Part shown: positions 47,481 to 59,110 of the stretch, piece after piece
How the letters are laid out: every line of letters starts with the position of its first letter
Position numbering within the stretch: position 1 is the first letter of the stretch
NCBI RefSeq assembly: GCF_032818155.1
Contig: NZ_CP102590.1
Coordinates: forward strand, 744,001 to 808,000
Direction: 5' to 3'
DNA from: Niallia taxi
Lineage (GTDB): Bacteria > Bacillota > Bacilli > Bacillales > Cytobacillaceae
Length of the DNA stretch: 64,000 bases
The notes under the pieces: generated by a model
What the model saw: only the letters and a program-made list of their open reading frames with translations
What the model was told of the DNA's origin: nothing
Databases searched by the model: none
Made by a program: the position numbers and the translations under genes

Positions 47481-47623
47481 AGAACGGAAACAAATCAGCC
47501 AGTATGTAGTTCCAAAAATGATTTGTTAGACTTCGACAGCCGATATTTGAGTCGGTTAAAGCTATCTTTTCACGTAAAAAAAGAACGACTCACTTTAGCA
47601 GGTAATACAGAAGTAATCTTAAA

Positions 47624-47962
47624 TTGGGTGAACAAGCATTTGAAGAATTACTGAGTCTTTTTTCAGACGATATTATATTTGTCTTAAATGGCCATGAAAA
47701 GCAAGGTATCGAAAACTGGAAGTTGTTTATGAAAATGGTTTTTAAAGAAAATGCTGATATTAAGCATATGTTTGAAGGCTGGAAAGCAGTTGAAGATACA
47801 GATATGTTTGAAACGCCTTGGGCAGTATGCGGAAAGCGTGCAACTGGCAGTGTCTTTACTCAAACAGGTAAAGATATTGCTAATTTGGATAAAAACGGAA
47901 AAATAACCTATCTAGAAAATGTACCAGACAATACAAATATGTTTGATTCATACAAAAAATAA
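47624..47962 (+). CDS. SnoaL/NTF2-like protein, apparently 5'-truncated
   Basis: 112 residues from a TTG. EELLSLFSDDIIFVLNGHEKQGIENWKLFMKMVF is the start of an NTF2-like SnoaL fold, missing the first helix and cradle residues that usually precede it (about 15). A stop at 47603 closes the frame, and no ribosome site is near. Ends NVPDNTNMFDSYKK. Probably a truncated remnant; a functional short form is not excluded. Confidence 0.55.
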   Translation: MGEQAFEELLSLFSDDIIFVLNGHEKQGIENWKLFMKMVFKENADIKHMFEGWKAVEDTDMFETPWAVCGKRATGSVFTQTGKDIANLDKNGKITYLENVPDNTNMFDSYKK

Positions 47963-47966
47963 CATT

Positions 47967-48010
47967 AAAAAAAGCCGAATTTTCCTTGAGTGGAAAATCC
48001 GGCTTTTTTA
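47967..48010 (+). terminator. Terminator after the SnoaL-like frame
   Basis: AAAAAAGCCGAATTTTCC, loop TTGAGT, GGAAAATCCGGCTTTTTT; one mismatch. Confidence 0.85.
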
Positions 48011-48070
48011 CCTTTACAGTAATCTCCACATAATGTGAAAACTGCGCCATTTATTATTTTCATTTATTGC

Positions 48071-48514
48071 TTATTTTGGATATACTTTTGTAAATCTTTC
48101 ACACACAACTAACATATTTGGTGAAAATTCTATATCATACTCTTTTAGCAATGCAGTAAAGAACTTCTCGTGTGCATTCCACCAGAATTGGTAATCACCC
48201 TCACCCTCAGCTAAAGCAAATTCCTCGGTGACCTCATTCATTGGAACAACTTGAACAGATTCAATTTCAATAACTGCAACTGGAATTTCCTTCCCATTTA
48301 AAACAATATAATACTCACTAACTGTAGGGATTGCTTCCTTTTCCATTTCATAAAAGACGAGACCTGAAGTAGTTGCTGTCTTCTTTCCAGTAACAACTAA
48401 TTCTGCTAACCAATCAGCAGAAGTCCCAAATTGGAAAGCATCTCTATAGTGAATCCCTTTTTTTTGAGTTTCTTCACAAAATTCATCCCAAAATTCTTTA
48501 ACCCTGTTATTCAT
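48071..48514 (-). CDS. ASCH-domain protein
   Basis: 147 residues. The ASCH motif is clear: DWLAELVVTGKKTATTSGLVFYEMEKEAIPTVSEYYIVLNGKEIPVAVIEIESVQVVPMNEVTEEFALAEGEG. ASCH domains bind RNA or hydrolyse modified nucleosides (YqfB hydrolyses N4-acetylcytidine), and K/T in the TGKKTATT region is the active-site area. The exact role here is not shown. Monocistronic. Confidence 0.88.
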   Translation of the reverse strand: MNNRVKEFWDEFCEETQKKGIHYRDAFQFGTSADWLAELVVTGKKTATTSGLVFYEMEKEAIPTVSEYYIVLNGKEIPVAVIEIESVQVVPMNEVTEEFALAEGEGDYQFWWNAHEKFFTALLKEYDIEFSPNMLVVCERFTKVYPK

Positions 48515-48736
48515 TTGACTCTTCCTTTAATAATATTTTAATTTCTTCAGTTTCTTCAATCTAGATACTTATTCTAGGTTATTTTGAATTATCCTTCTTG
48601 CACTAATCTGCCTAGTTTTTTCCACAAGTTGTTTTTTCATTTATCACAAGAATCCTGTCACTATTGTTATATAAAAAGGGATCAAAAAGAAACTAAGCAA
48701 AAAAACAGCTGCTTAAAGCAACTATAATTTTCTTAA

Positions 48737-48931
48737 CTAGAATAAGGAAAATGCCATAAATGAAATAGCAATTAAGAGAATAGGTAAACCAATACCTATT
48801 CTACTAAAAACAATACCCGTAATTGCCATCTTCCTTCCCTCTTGTTTTGTATAATTTATTTCTTTTAGTCCAATAATTTGGTTGATTTTAGGTACTGTGT
48901 TTTTACTTGCTGTCATTAATATTGCAGACAA
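48737..48931 (-). CDS. Possible fragment of a DUF4190-like membrane protein
   Basis: 64 codons. The C-terminal half (YTKQEGRKMAITGIVFSRIGIGLPILLIAISFMAFSLF) resembles a DUF4190-like hydrophobic hairpin. No ribosome site is apparent, and the N-terminal part does not match, so it may be the tail of a broken gene. Confidence 0.3.
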   Translation of the reverse strand: MSAILMTASKNTVPKINQIIGLKEINYTKQEGRKMAITGIVFSRIGIGLPILLIAISFMAFSLF

Positions 48932-48977
48932 AACAGTATTATAGGCTAATCTAATAATACTCCTTAAATCGACTTTT

Positions 48978-51656
48978 TTAGCTTTTTGGTTGATTTTTTT
49001 TAACAGTTACACTTCCTTCTAGACGAATGTCACTTGAAGAGCTACCCACATAAATAGCTACTTTGCCTGGAGGAATGATCCATTTGTTTTTCTTTTCATC
49101 ATAATAAGAGAAGGCTTTTGAATCGAGTTTAATTCTTACTTTCTTTACCTTACCAGGCTTTAGTTCAATCTTTTTAAATCCTGCTAATTGTTTAGGAGCT
49201 GTCTCTACATTAGTAGGAAGGTTACCAGTGTATACTTGTACTACTTCAGACCCAGTCACCCCACCTGTATTTGTTATATTGAAAGTAACTTCAACCATTG
49301 AATCAGTGGATTCTCTCGAATTTTCAACCTTTGCTTTTAGATTTTTATAATCAAATTTAGTAAAGGATAAACCATGTCCAAAGGGGAAAGCTGTTTTAAT
49401 GTTTGCTTGTTCATAGCCACGGTAACCTACAAATATATCTTCTGTATAATTGACCACTTTATTAATTCCAGGATATTGTTCTTCAGTAGAAACAGGTGTT
49501 GATTCTTCATCAACAGGGAATGTGACTGGCAGCTTTCCAGAAGGGTTAACATCTCCGAATAACACATCAGCTATCGCATTTCCTTGTTCCTGTCCTGGAT
49601 ACCATGCTTGTACAATAGAAGCGACCTTACTTTTCCAGTCTCCCATTTTTACAGCAATGCCACTTTCATTTACAACCACGACATTTTTATTTACCTTTGC
49701 GACTTCTTTAATCAATTGTGTTTGGTTATTAGGCAGTTCCATATCTGATCGATCTATGTAACCTTCGCTATCGTACGTTCTTGTTACAATAACCACTGCA
49801 TCTGATTTTTCCGCTAAGTTAACGGCACGCTTGATATTTTTGTCGATAATTTTGTCTGAAGCTTTCCATCCAAAGCGTAATTGACCGCCATTCTTATATC
49901 CAGGAGCCTCTTTGTAGTCTGTTTTATACTCTATTTTCAAATTATAATTTCTATTTGCTTCCAAGGTAATTGTCTGCTGTACTGTTTTCAGTTCTTCACC
50001 AGCATTATCTATCACTAGCTTTCCATCAATATACACTTTACTCGATCCATAACTTGTCGTAGATAAGGTGTATTTCTCTGTATTCGGTACATTTATTAAA
50101 CCGGTATATCTTGCAGACATCTTGCCATTTAAGCTAGTTGGCAGTTTGTCTAATTTAGTTGATTGTGCATTAAAACCTTTATAATTATAGAAACCAAGAT
50201 TTAAGCTAACTTGTTTAGCGGTATGTTTAAATTCTGGATTTCCTTCCATATTCTCATTCGACCAGTATTCAGCTGTTAATCCATTCTCCTTAGAACCTTC
50301 AGCTGGTAATAAGAAAGAAGAAGGAACTGCATCAGGTCCAGGAAAAATATCACCGGCATTAACTGGATCTGTCCCTGCCTCATATTCAACTTGTACATTT
50401 ACTCCTGCACGTCTCTTTATACCTTCTAGCGGACTTACTGTATAAGTTGGATTAACAAGGGAACTCCCTCCGCCGGCTGCTGAAGCATTATCCGCGTCAG
50501 GTCCGATGACCGCAATGGAATTCAGCTTTTGTGTATTTAATGGTAAGACATCTTTCTTATTTTGCAACAACACAATTGTCTCAGCAGCGATTTGACGAGC
50601 TATTTCCCCATGGGCTTTTATTTTAATTGGATTGTTCTGCGTGGGGTTATCAAATAAACCTTTTTTAAACATTTGGTAAAGAATTCGATAAGCACTTTGA
50701 TTTATTGTCTCTTTTTTTACTTTACCTTCATTTACAGCCTGTAGAAGCGTATTGCCCCAATCTCCAGAAGGCTCTCCCGGTGTTTCTAAATCAAGTCCTG
50801 CATTAATTGACTCAACTGTGCTGTTATTAGCTCCGTAGTCACTCATGACAAATCCTTTATAGTTTAAGCTTTCTCTAAGTAGACCTGTTAGTAAATCCAC
50901 ATTATTACAAGCATGAATACCATTCACCTTATTATATGAACACATGATACTTCCTAAATCAGCATTTTCAATGATGCTTGCAAATGGTCTTGCATAAATT
51001 TCATTTATTGCTCGTGCACTTGCTTGAGAGTCAACTGTAAAGCGGTCTTTCTCTTGATTATTCAATAAATAATGCTTGGCTGAAACCAATACACTATTAC
51101 TTTGAATAGCATTCACATAGCTTGTTGCCATTTGTCCTTGCAAATATGGATCTTCACCAAAAGATTCAAAGTTTCTTGCACCGAAAGGAATGCGGGCAAT
51201 ATCAAGTGCCGGACCAAGCATAACATTATGGGTCGTATTAAAAGCTTCTTTCCCGATCAGGTTTCCATATTTTTTAGCAGTCTTTATATTCCATGTTGCA
51301 GCAAGGCCTAATGCAGAAGGCAAAGCAGTTGATTGTCTATCTTGAATTTCAGGATTAGCTATGCGGACTCCATTAGGTCCATCTGCCATTTGTAAGGCAG
51401 GTATTCCGTATTTTGCTAATCCCAGATTATAAAATCCGTAATCACTGTTGACGTTTCCAGTTATAAAGTCTACCTTATCCTCCAAAGTCATTTTTTTGAC
51501 TAATGTACGAGCTCTTTCCTCAGCAGAAAGACCCTTATTCATCCACGGAAACTCTCTGGCAAATGCATTTAATGGTAATGTTGAAAGACTAAGAATCATC
51601 GCGAAAAGAATCATGACTTTCATCAACTTGCGTCTTACTATTGAAAATCCGACCAT
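48978..51656 (-). CDS. Secreted GH3 beta-glucosidase with PA14 insert
   Basis: 892 residues. Secretion signal at about 1-33 (KVMILFAMILSLSTLPLNAFA). GH3 catalytic (alpha/beta)8 domain with KHYLLNNQEKDR and the nucleophile Asp in GFVMSDYGANNSTVES. The second GH3 domain is interrupted by a PA14 domain at about 450-590 (GLTAEYWSNENMEGNPEF ... YTLSTTSYGSSKVYIDG), and a fibronectin-III-like domain closes the protein. The order resembles Kluyveromyces-type beta-glucosidases, where PA14 limits the substrate to short oligosaccharides. Extracellular hydrolysis would feed the licT-bglP-bglA operon. AAGGAGTGGGATA precedes the ATG. Confidence 0.92.
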   Translation of the reverse strand: MVGFSIVRRKLMKVMILFAMILSLSTLPLNAFAREFPWMNKGLSAEERARTLVKKMTLEDKVDFITGNVNSDYGFYNLGLAKYGIPALQMADGPNGVRIANPEIQDRQSTALPSALGLAATWNIKTAKKYGNLIGKEAFNTTHNVMLGPALDIARIPFGARNFESFGEDPYLQGQMATSYVNAIQSNSVLVSAKHYLLNNQEKDRFTVDSQASARAINEIYARPFASIIENADLGSIMCSYNKVNGIHACNNVDLLTGLLRESLNYKGFVMSDYGANNSTVESINAGLDLETPGEPSGDWGNTLLQAVNEGKVKKETINQSAYRILYQMFKKGLFDNPTQNNPIKIKAHGEIARQIAAETIVLLQNKKDVLPLNTQKLNSIAVIGPDADNASAAGGGSSLVNPTYTVSPLEGIKRRAGVNVQVEYEAGTDPVNAGDIFPGPDAVPSSFLLPAEGSKENGLTAEYWSNENMEGNPEFKHTAKQVSLNLGFYNYKGFNAQSTKLDKLPTSLNGKMSARYTGLINVPNTEKYTLSTTSYGSSKVYIDGKLVIDNAGEELKTVQQTITLEANRNYNLKIEYKTDYKEAPGYKNGGQLRFGWKASDKIIDKNIKRAVNLAEKSDAVVIVTRTYDSEGYIDRSDMELPNNQTQLIKEVAKVNKNVVVVNESGIAVKMGDWKSKVASIVQAWYPGQEQGNAIADVLFGDVNPSGKLPVTFPVDEESTPVSTEEQYPGINKVVNYTEDIFVGYRGYEQANIKTAFPFGHGLSFTKFDYKNLKAKVENSRESTDSMVEVTFNITNTGGVTGSEVVQVYTGNLPTNVETAPKQLAGFKKIELKPGKVKKVRIKLDSKAFSYYDEKKNKWIIPPGKVAIYVGSSSSDIRLEGSVTVKKNQPKS

Positions 51657-51875
51657 TATCCCACTCCTTTTAATTATTTTTGATAATTTGTACGTTCTCC
51701 TATATAACTATGATTTTTCACCTAATGTCTATAGTAATGAATGGGCTACATTAGTCATCTATCCACATCATCGAATCTGAGTTAACTTCCCCTAAAATAT
51801 AGAAAATAATAACATTCCATTAAAATAAAAAAACCGTACATTTTGGCAATAATAAATGTACGATAAGAAAATTAT

Positions 51876-52043
51876 TCAACTAATATTAAATTCAATGGTA
51901 AATCCCTTATAAATAATATATATTTTACAATCAAACAAAGAAGCAATTGCAACAAAATAACAAGTGTTTCTTGCCTGTAGTCCTCTTGGAAGATTAACAA
52001 TAACCTGACTCTCAGCATAATCTGCACCTCTAACACAAATTAA
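51876..52043 (-). pseudogene. Relic of an HPr/Crh-like phosphocarrier
   Basis: A minus-strand frame with no start reads GADYAESQVIVNLPRGLQAR then NTCYFVAIASLFDCKIYIIY and stops at 51878. The first stretch is strongly like the N-terminal half of HPr/Crh (VxxGLQARPAALFVQ). Where HPr has His15 this has Gln, as in Crh, and the Pro after Arg is replaced by Asn. The part containing Ser46 and the C-terminal half are missing. Not functional. Confidence 0.45.
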
Positions 52044-52604
52044 TTACAAGTAATTCCTTTCAATCAATGGATCTTCTTGTAATAGGAAAAAGATTCATAA
52101 ATACGTTCACTTTTACTAGGGGTAGACTCTATACTAAGTAGACATTTATTACTATAAACAACAAATCATTATTGTAATACTGGATATTCCCTTCTAAGAG
52201 TCCTTGCTTATTCAACTTCCCTAATATTGGATATTATCCTATCAAAATCGTATATTCCATAAAAGAATTATTTTTAAAAAAGAATGATATTCAACCTGTT
52301 TCTGCTTAATGTGAAACAGAGTTCAGCCATCTGATCATTAGAAACTGGTCTTTAAAAAATGCATCTAAAATAAAAATACCCATGTAAAAACTAGATTTTA
52401 ACACGGAGTATTTTTGAACAGGGTATCCAGTTCTTGGTGAATAGATAATGAAAGTATTCTAAAAAAGTAGCCATCAAATCATCGTTTAAGTCTAAAAAAA
52501 GAAGAGGGTGAGACATAAGTATGTGAATCTATGTAAAAACCGAACGATTTAATCAATTATGAAATGCCCCCTGTCAAGTAGACAGTTGAAATAATAAAAA
52601 AGAT

Positions 52605-53519
52605 TTAAACAGCTTGAGCTCTATATTCCATAGGGCTTAAGCCGTTTAATCGTTTTTGATATCTTTCATAATTATAAAAATGAATATACTCCTCTATCGC
52701 ATGTTCAAGTTCCTCAAATGTCTTATATTTATGTATATAATACTTCTCACATTTCAGTGTTCCCCAAAAAGATTCCATCGGTCCATTATCAATACATCGA
52801 CCAACTCTTGACATACTCTGCGTCATTTTCGCCGCATCTATCCTTTGCTTAAATCCTTTGGAGGTATATTGATACCCACGATCACTATGGATAAGTGGAT
52901 GTTCCTCCTCTAATAATAGTGCAGTTGCTTGGTCTAGCGTCTTAAATACAAGTCTATTATTATTGGAATGTCCTATAACAAAACTTACAATGGAGCCATC
53001 ATAAAGGTCACGAATCGCACTTAAATAAGCCTTCCTTGATTGGCCATACTTAAATTCCGTTACATCTGTAACCCATTTTTCATTTGGTTTTTCCGCAGTA
53101 AATTCTCGATTTAGTCTATTTTCCGCCACCTGTTTAGGAGTAAAGTGTTTATAACGTTTCTTCTTGATGCGGATAATCGAGCGTAAGCCAGCCACTTTCA
53201 TTAGTCGATAGATTCTTTTATGATTAAGTTTCTCTTTAAACTGTCTATTCATGTGAAGCGTCATCTGACGATAACCGAAGGTACTATCCACTTTTTCATG
53301 AAGAATCTTCATTTCTTTTATGATTTTTTCATTCAGTAAATCCTGGGAAGTAGGGAGACGATTCAGCCATTTATAATAGGCGGATCGTGCTATTTTGACT
53401 ATTTCACAAAGTAAAGAAATACTTATGTTTTCTTCCCTGTGAAGCTCCTGGATAGCGATATATTTATCCTCGAATCGGATAGGCTTTATTTTCTCCTCCT
53501 TTCTATCTCCTCCAACTTT
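52605..53519 (-). CDS. IS3-family transposase OrfB (DDE catalytic part)
   Basis: Separate ATG-initiated reading runs from 53312 (235 aa). The orfB frame stays open back through the frameshift site at 53516-53522, giving about 304 residues when translated as OrfAB. N-terminal HTH_21 region (RSAYYKWLNRLPTSQDLLNEKIIKEM, then DSTFGYRQMTLHMNRQF), then the rve integrase core with catalytic Asp in WVTDVTEF, Asp in LIHSDRGYQYTS and Glu in CIDNGPMESFWGTLKCE. All three acids present. Total OrfAB about 519 residues. Confidence 0.9.
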   Translation of the reverse strand, partial: KVGGDRKEEKIKPIRFEDKYIAIQELHREENISISLLCEIVKIARSAYYKWLNRLPTSQDLLNEKIIKEMKILHEKVDSTFGYRQMTLHMNRQFKEKLNHKRIYRLMKVAGLRSIIRIKKKRYKHFTPKQVAENRLNREFTAEKPNEKWVTDVTEFKYGQSRKAYLSAIRDLYDGSIVSFVIGHSNNNRLVFKTLDQATALLLEEEHPLIHSDRGYQYTSKGFKQRIDAAKMTQSMSRVGRCIDNGPMESFWGTLKCEKYYIHKYKTFEELEHAIEEYIHFYNYERYQKRLNGLSPMEYRAQAV

Positions 53520-54163
53520 TTTAAATACAAATTCTCCGCACGTAACCGTTCATTTTCTCTTTCTAGCTTTTTCATTTGAAGCTTGAATTTTTCTTCTGGA
53601 GTTAGCTTTGATTCCTCTTTCCTTTTACCACGTCTATCTTTCAACGCTTCTTCTCCGCCATCTTCATACTTCTTTACCCAGTGATAAACTTGTTGATAAG
53701 AAACTTGATACGTATCCGCTGCTTCTTGATAATTTTTTCCGTTCCCCAAGCAATCAAGTACAATATGTAATCGTTCTTCCCAAGTTAGTTTGCTTTCATT
53801 AGTCATAGAGCCCGTCCTTCCTTGTGACGCATCTTTTAATTCACTATGACTATTATACTTCCTAATCCAACTTCTGAGGACAGAGGGATGGGATATTTCA
53901 TACATTCTAGAAACCTCACGAATCGAAGAACCACCGGACAAATACTCTTTTATGGCGGATAACTTTAGTTCTTCCGAATATTTTTTCCATGCGGAAGACT
54001 CCTTTAATCCTTCTAAGCCAAAGGTATCAAACTTATATTTCCATTCCAAAACGGTGGCATGATGTACTTTATAAATGGATGCCACTTTAAGTGAAGAAAG
54101 TGATTCATCAAACGCCTTCACTATTTCATATTTTTCTTCTGCAGAGTAAAACTTTCGAGACAT
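53486..54163 (-). CDS. IS3-family OrfA (double helix-turn-helix)
   Basis: 225 residues, longer than usual for OrfA because it has several helix-turn-helix units: SLKVASIYKVHHATVLEWKYKF, SIREVSRMYEISHPSVLRSWIRKY and NYQEAADTYQVSYQQVYHWVKKY. A leucine-zipper-like tail (LQMKKLERENERLRAENLYLKKLEEI) mediates oligomer formation and leads into the slippery sequence. Such multi-helix OrfA proteins are common in IS150-like members. It binds the terminal repeats. Confidence 0.92.
   Translation of the reverse strand: MSRKFYSAEEKYEIVKAFDESLSSLKVASIYKVHHATVLEWKYKFDTFGLEGLKESSAWKKYSEELKLSAIKEYLSGGSSIREVSRMYEISHPSVLRSWIRKYNSHSELKDASQGRTGSMTNESKLTWEERLHIVLDCLGNGKNYQEAADTYQVSYQQVYHWVKKYEDGGEEALKDRRGKRKEESKLTPEEKFKLQMKKLERENERLRAENLYLKKLEEIERRRK
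53516..53522 (-). other. Programmed -1 frameshift site A AAA AAG
   Basis: On the minus strand orfA reads TTA AAA AAG TTG. A -1 slip gives AAA AAA GTT and continues in the orfB frame with no stop. This is the canonical X XXY YYZ heptamer used by IS3 elements to make the OrfAB transposase. Confidence 0.85.
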
Positions 54164-54625
54164 AAAAAATACTCCCCCATAGTATCCAGATTTTATTTTT
54201 TAACCTGTCTACCTATAGGGGAGCTTATCATTAATGATTAAATCGTTCGGTTTTTTGGTTTCTTTAGTTTTAATACAAATGATTAGAAATCTTAGTGGAG
54301 TGGAGCGGAGGACACTCGACTCCTGCGGGAAATAGAGGACGCTTTAGACCCCGCAGGCGAAGGCGAGGAGGCTCAGCTTCCTCCCCGCGGAAAGCGAGTG
54401 GCTGCAGCGCAATGAAACGAACTAATTTTGAACCCATATATACTATTTAGTCACGTGCTTCATTTTTCCAATTCAGATGTAATTTTATTATTCGTGTTTA
54501 GAAAGGTTATCTTTTGTTTTGTCCCAGCCTCTTCTTTCAAGTATTACTACCTATATATTTTCTTTTTCACTTAGACTCAACTATTTTAACGAAAGATTAG
54601 AAATATAAGTAAACAATTTATATTA

Positions 54626-57942
<3,317 letters not shown>

Positions 57943-57971
57943 CCCTATCATCCTCCGTTTTAATAAACTCA

Positions 57972-57985
57972 ACTTAACGCTTTCT
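57972..57985 (-). promoter_or_regulatory. Weak candidate cre site before bglP
   Basis: Minus strand AGAAAGCGTTAAGT matches cre (TGWAARCGYTWNCW) at 12 of 14 positions and lies 29 bases upstream of the bglP start, after the leader terminator. In B. subtilis bglPH also has a cre site in this area. Confidence 0.35.
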
Positions 57986-58000
57986 AGAAAAAAATGAATA

Positions 58001-58070
58001 AAAAAATACCTAAATGAATCCCTTAAAACTAAGGTTCCATTTAGGTATAGCCTGCAAACAGTAACAATCC
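58001..58070 (-). promoter_or_regulatory. RAT antiterminator and leader terminator of bglP
   Basis: The RAT (58070-58043) reads GGATTGTTACTGTTTGCAGG then CTATACCT. It overlaps the first arm of a terminator whose arms are ATACCTAAATG and CATTTAGGTAT (58048-58007), ending in a T run. When LicT binds the RAT the terminator cannot form. The first G of the RAT is the last base of the licT stop codon TAG. Confidence 0.93.
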
Positions 58071-58906
58071 TAATTATTTGTTATTCTTTTGATATGTATC
58101 GTTAAGTAGATTAACTCATCTTCTTCTAAATCTTTTCCAAGTTCCTTTTTTATATACTCTTTAATTTTCAATGCACAAGAGTACTCATTTGTATATTTTT
58201 CTTTTAACATAAAAATAAAACTTGATGTCCCTGCATCATCCAATTTAACATCACTAAACAAACGCTGAAAGAAAAACTTTAAGTGAGTGATGAATCGTTC
58301 ATAATAAAGTGAATACTCATCCAAATCAATTTTGAAATGAAACTTTATTATACTTAAGATTTTTTGGATAACCTTTGCTATTTCTGAAACGCGGCTTACT
58401 TGTCCCATATCAAGTTCTGCATTTACGATATGCAAGGCAATAAATCCAGCTTCATCTTCTGGCAACTCAACCCCAAGTCGGTTTCTTACAATTGATAACG
58501 CTTCTTTTCCAATTAAGAACTCATGGTTGTAAAACCTCTTGATTTCCCATAGAAGGGCATTTTTTATTTCCATCCCATTCTGATAGCGCTCAATCGCATA
58601 ACTAATATGATCGGTCAATGTTAAGAAGACGTTTTCACTTAATTTTTTCCCAAGTGAAACTTTTGCAAAGCTAATGATTTCATTGGCTACTTGAATGTGT
58701 TCAATTGGGATTGAAGAAAGCATCTGGGTCAATTTATTGACATTCCACTCTTTTGAACTAAGATATATATTCTCAATTCGAGATTCCTCAATACTGTCTC
58801 CGACTTTTTTCTTAAAGCCGATTCCACTTCCCATTACGACAATTTCTAGATTATCTTGATTCCTAGACAATACGATATTATTATTGATTACTTTATAAAC
58901 ATTCAT
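58070..58906 (-). CDS. licT: LicT/BglG-family antiterminator
   Basis: 278 residues. N-terminal CAT RNA-binding domain (MNVYKVINNNIVLSRNQDNLEIVVMGSGIGFKKKVGD) and two PTS regulation domains with conserved histidines (LTDHISYAIERYQNG, FIALHIVNAELD, and YLTIHIKRITNN). PTS phosphorylation by HPr and EII switches its activity. It binds RAT sequences found just before its own gene and before bglP. First gene of the operon. Confidence 0.95.
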   Translation of the reverse strand: MNVYKVINNNIVLSRNQDNLEIVVMGSGIGFKKKVGDSIEESRIENIYLSSKEWNVNKLTQMLSSIPIEHIQVANEIISFAKVSLGKKLSENVFLTLTDHISYAIERYQNGMEIKNALLWEIKRFYNHEFLIGKEALSIVRNRLGVELPEDEAGFIALHIVNAELDMGQVSRVSEIAKVIQKILSIIKFHFKIDLDEYSLYYERFITHLKFFFQRLFSDVKLDDAGTSSFIFMLKEKYTNEYSCALKIKEYIKKELGKDLEEDELIYLTIHIKRITNN

Positions 58907-58949
58907 CGATAGTCCCTATTCATATTATATTCATTAATTTTACAAACTC

Positions 58950-59019
58950 AGGTATAGCCCACAATAAAGCGGTAACAATCCCTTAAGCAAGTCTAGCATA
59001 GGGATTTTCTTGTTGTCAA
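58950..59019 (-). promoter_or_regulatory. licT operon promoter and second RAT
   Basis: Promoter: -35 TTGACA (59019-59014), 18-base spacer, -10 TAGACT (58995-58990). A RAT follows almost at once at 58981-58950: GGATTGTTACCGCTTTATTG then TGGGCTATACCT, with a slightly longer loop than the bglP copy. I do not see an overlapping terminator, so its effect on licT may differ from the bglP leader. Confidence 0.8.
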
Positions 59020-59110
59020 TTTAATCTTTTCCAGTTAACACTTTTCTCATCGTACTAGTAATAGTATTATAATTAACGCACCCTTCTACAACATATTTAC
59101 AATTTTATAT

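Larger units (their letters stand above)
52560..54230 (-). mobile_element. IS3-family insertion sequence, complete
   Basis: 1671 bases. Terminal inverted repeats of about 26 bases: left TGAAATGCCCCC...GTAGACAG, right (complement) TGATAAGCTCCCC..GTAGACAG, agreeing at 18 of 26 positions. A 3-base direct repeat TTA flanks it. It carries orfA, a -1 frameshift signal and orfB with an intact DDE triad, so it may be active. The target is the palindrome loop of the dispersed repeat. Confidence 0.92.
52503..54533 (-). repeat. GC-rich dispersed repeat, copy D, interrupted by the IS element
   Basis: Inverted relative to copy B. Left part 52503-52559 (AGAGGGTGAGACATAAGTAT ... AATCAATTA) and right part 54231-54533 (ATTAAATCGTTCGGTTT ... 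TTTTGTCCCAGCCTCTT) join to make one repeat once 52560-54230 is removed. The rejoined palindrome is CCGAACGATTTAATCA with its complement. Confidence 0.9.
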
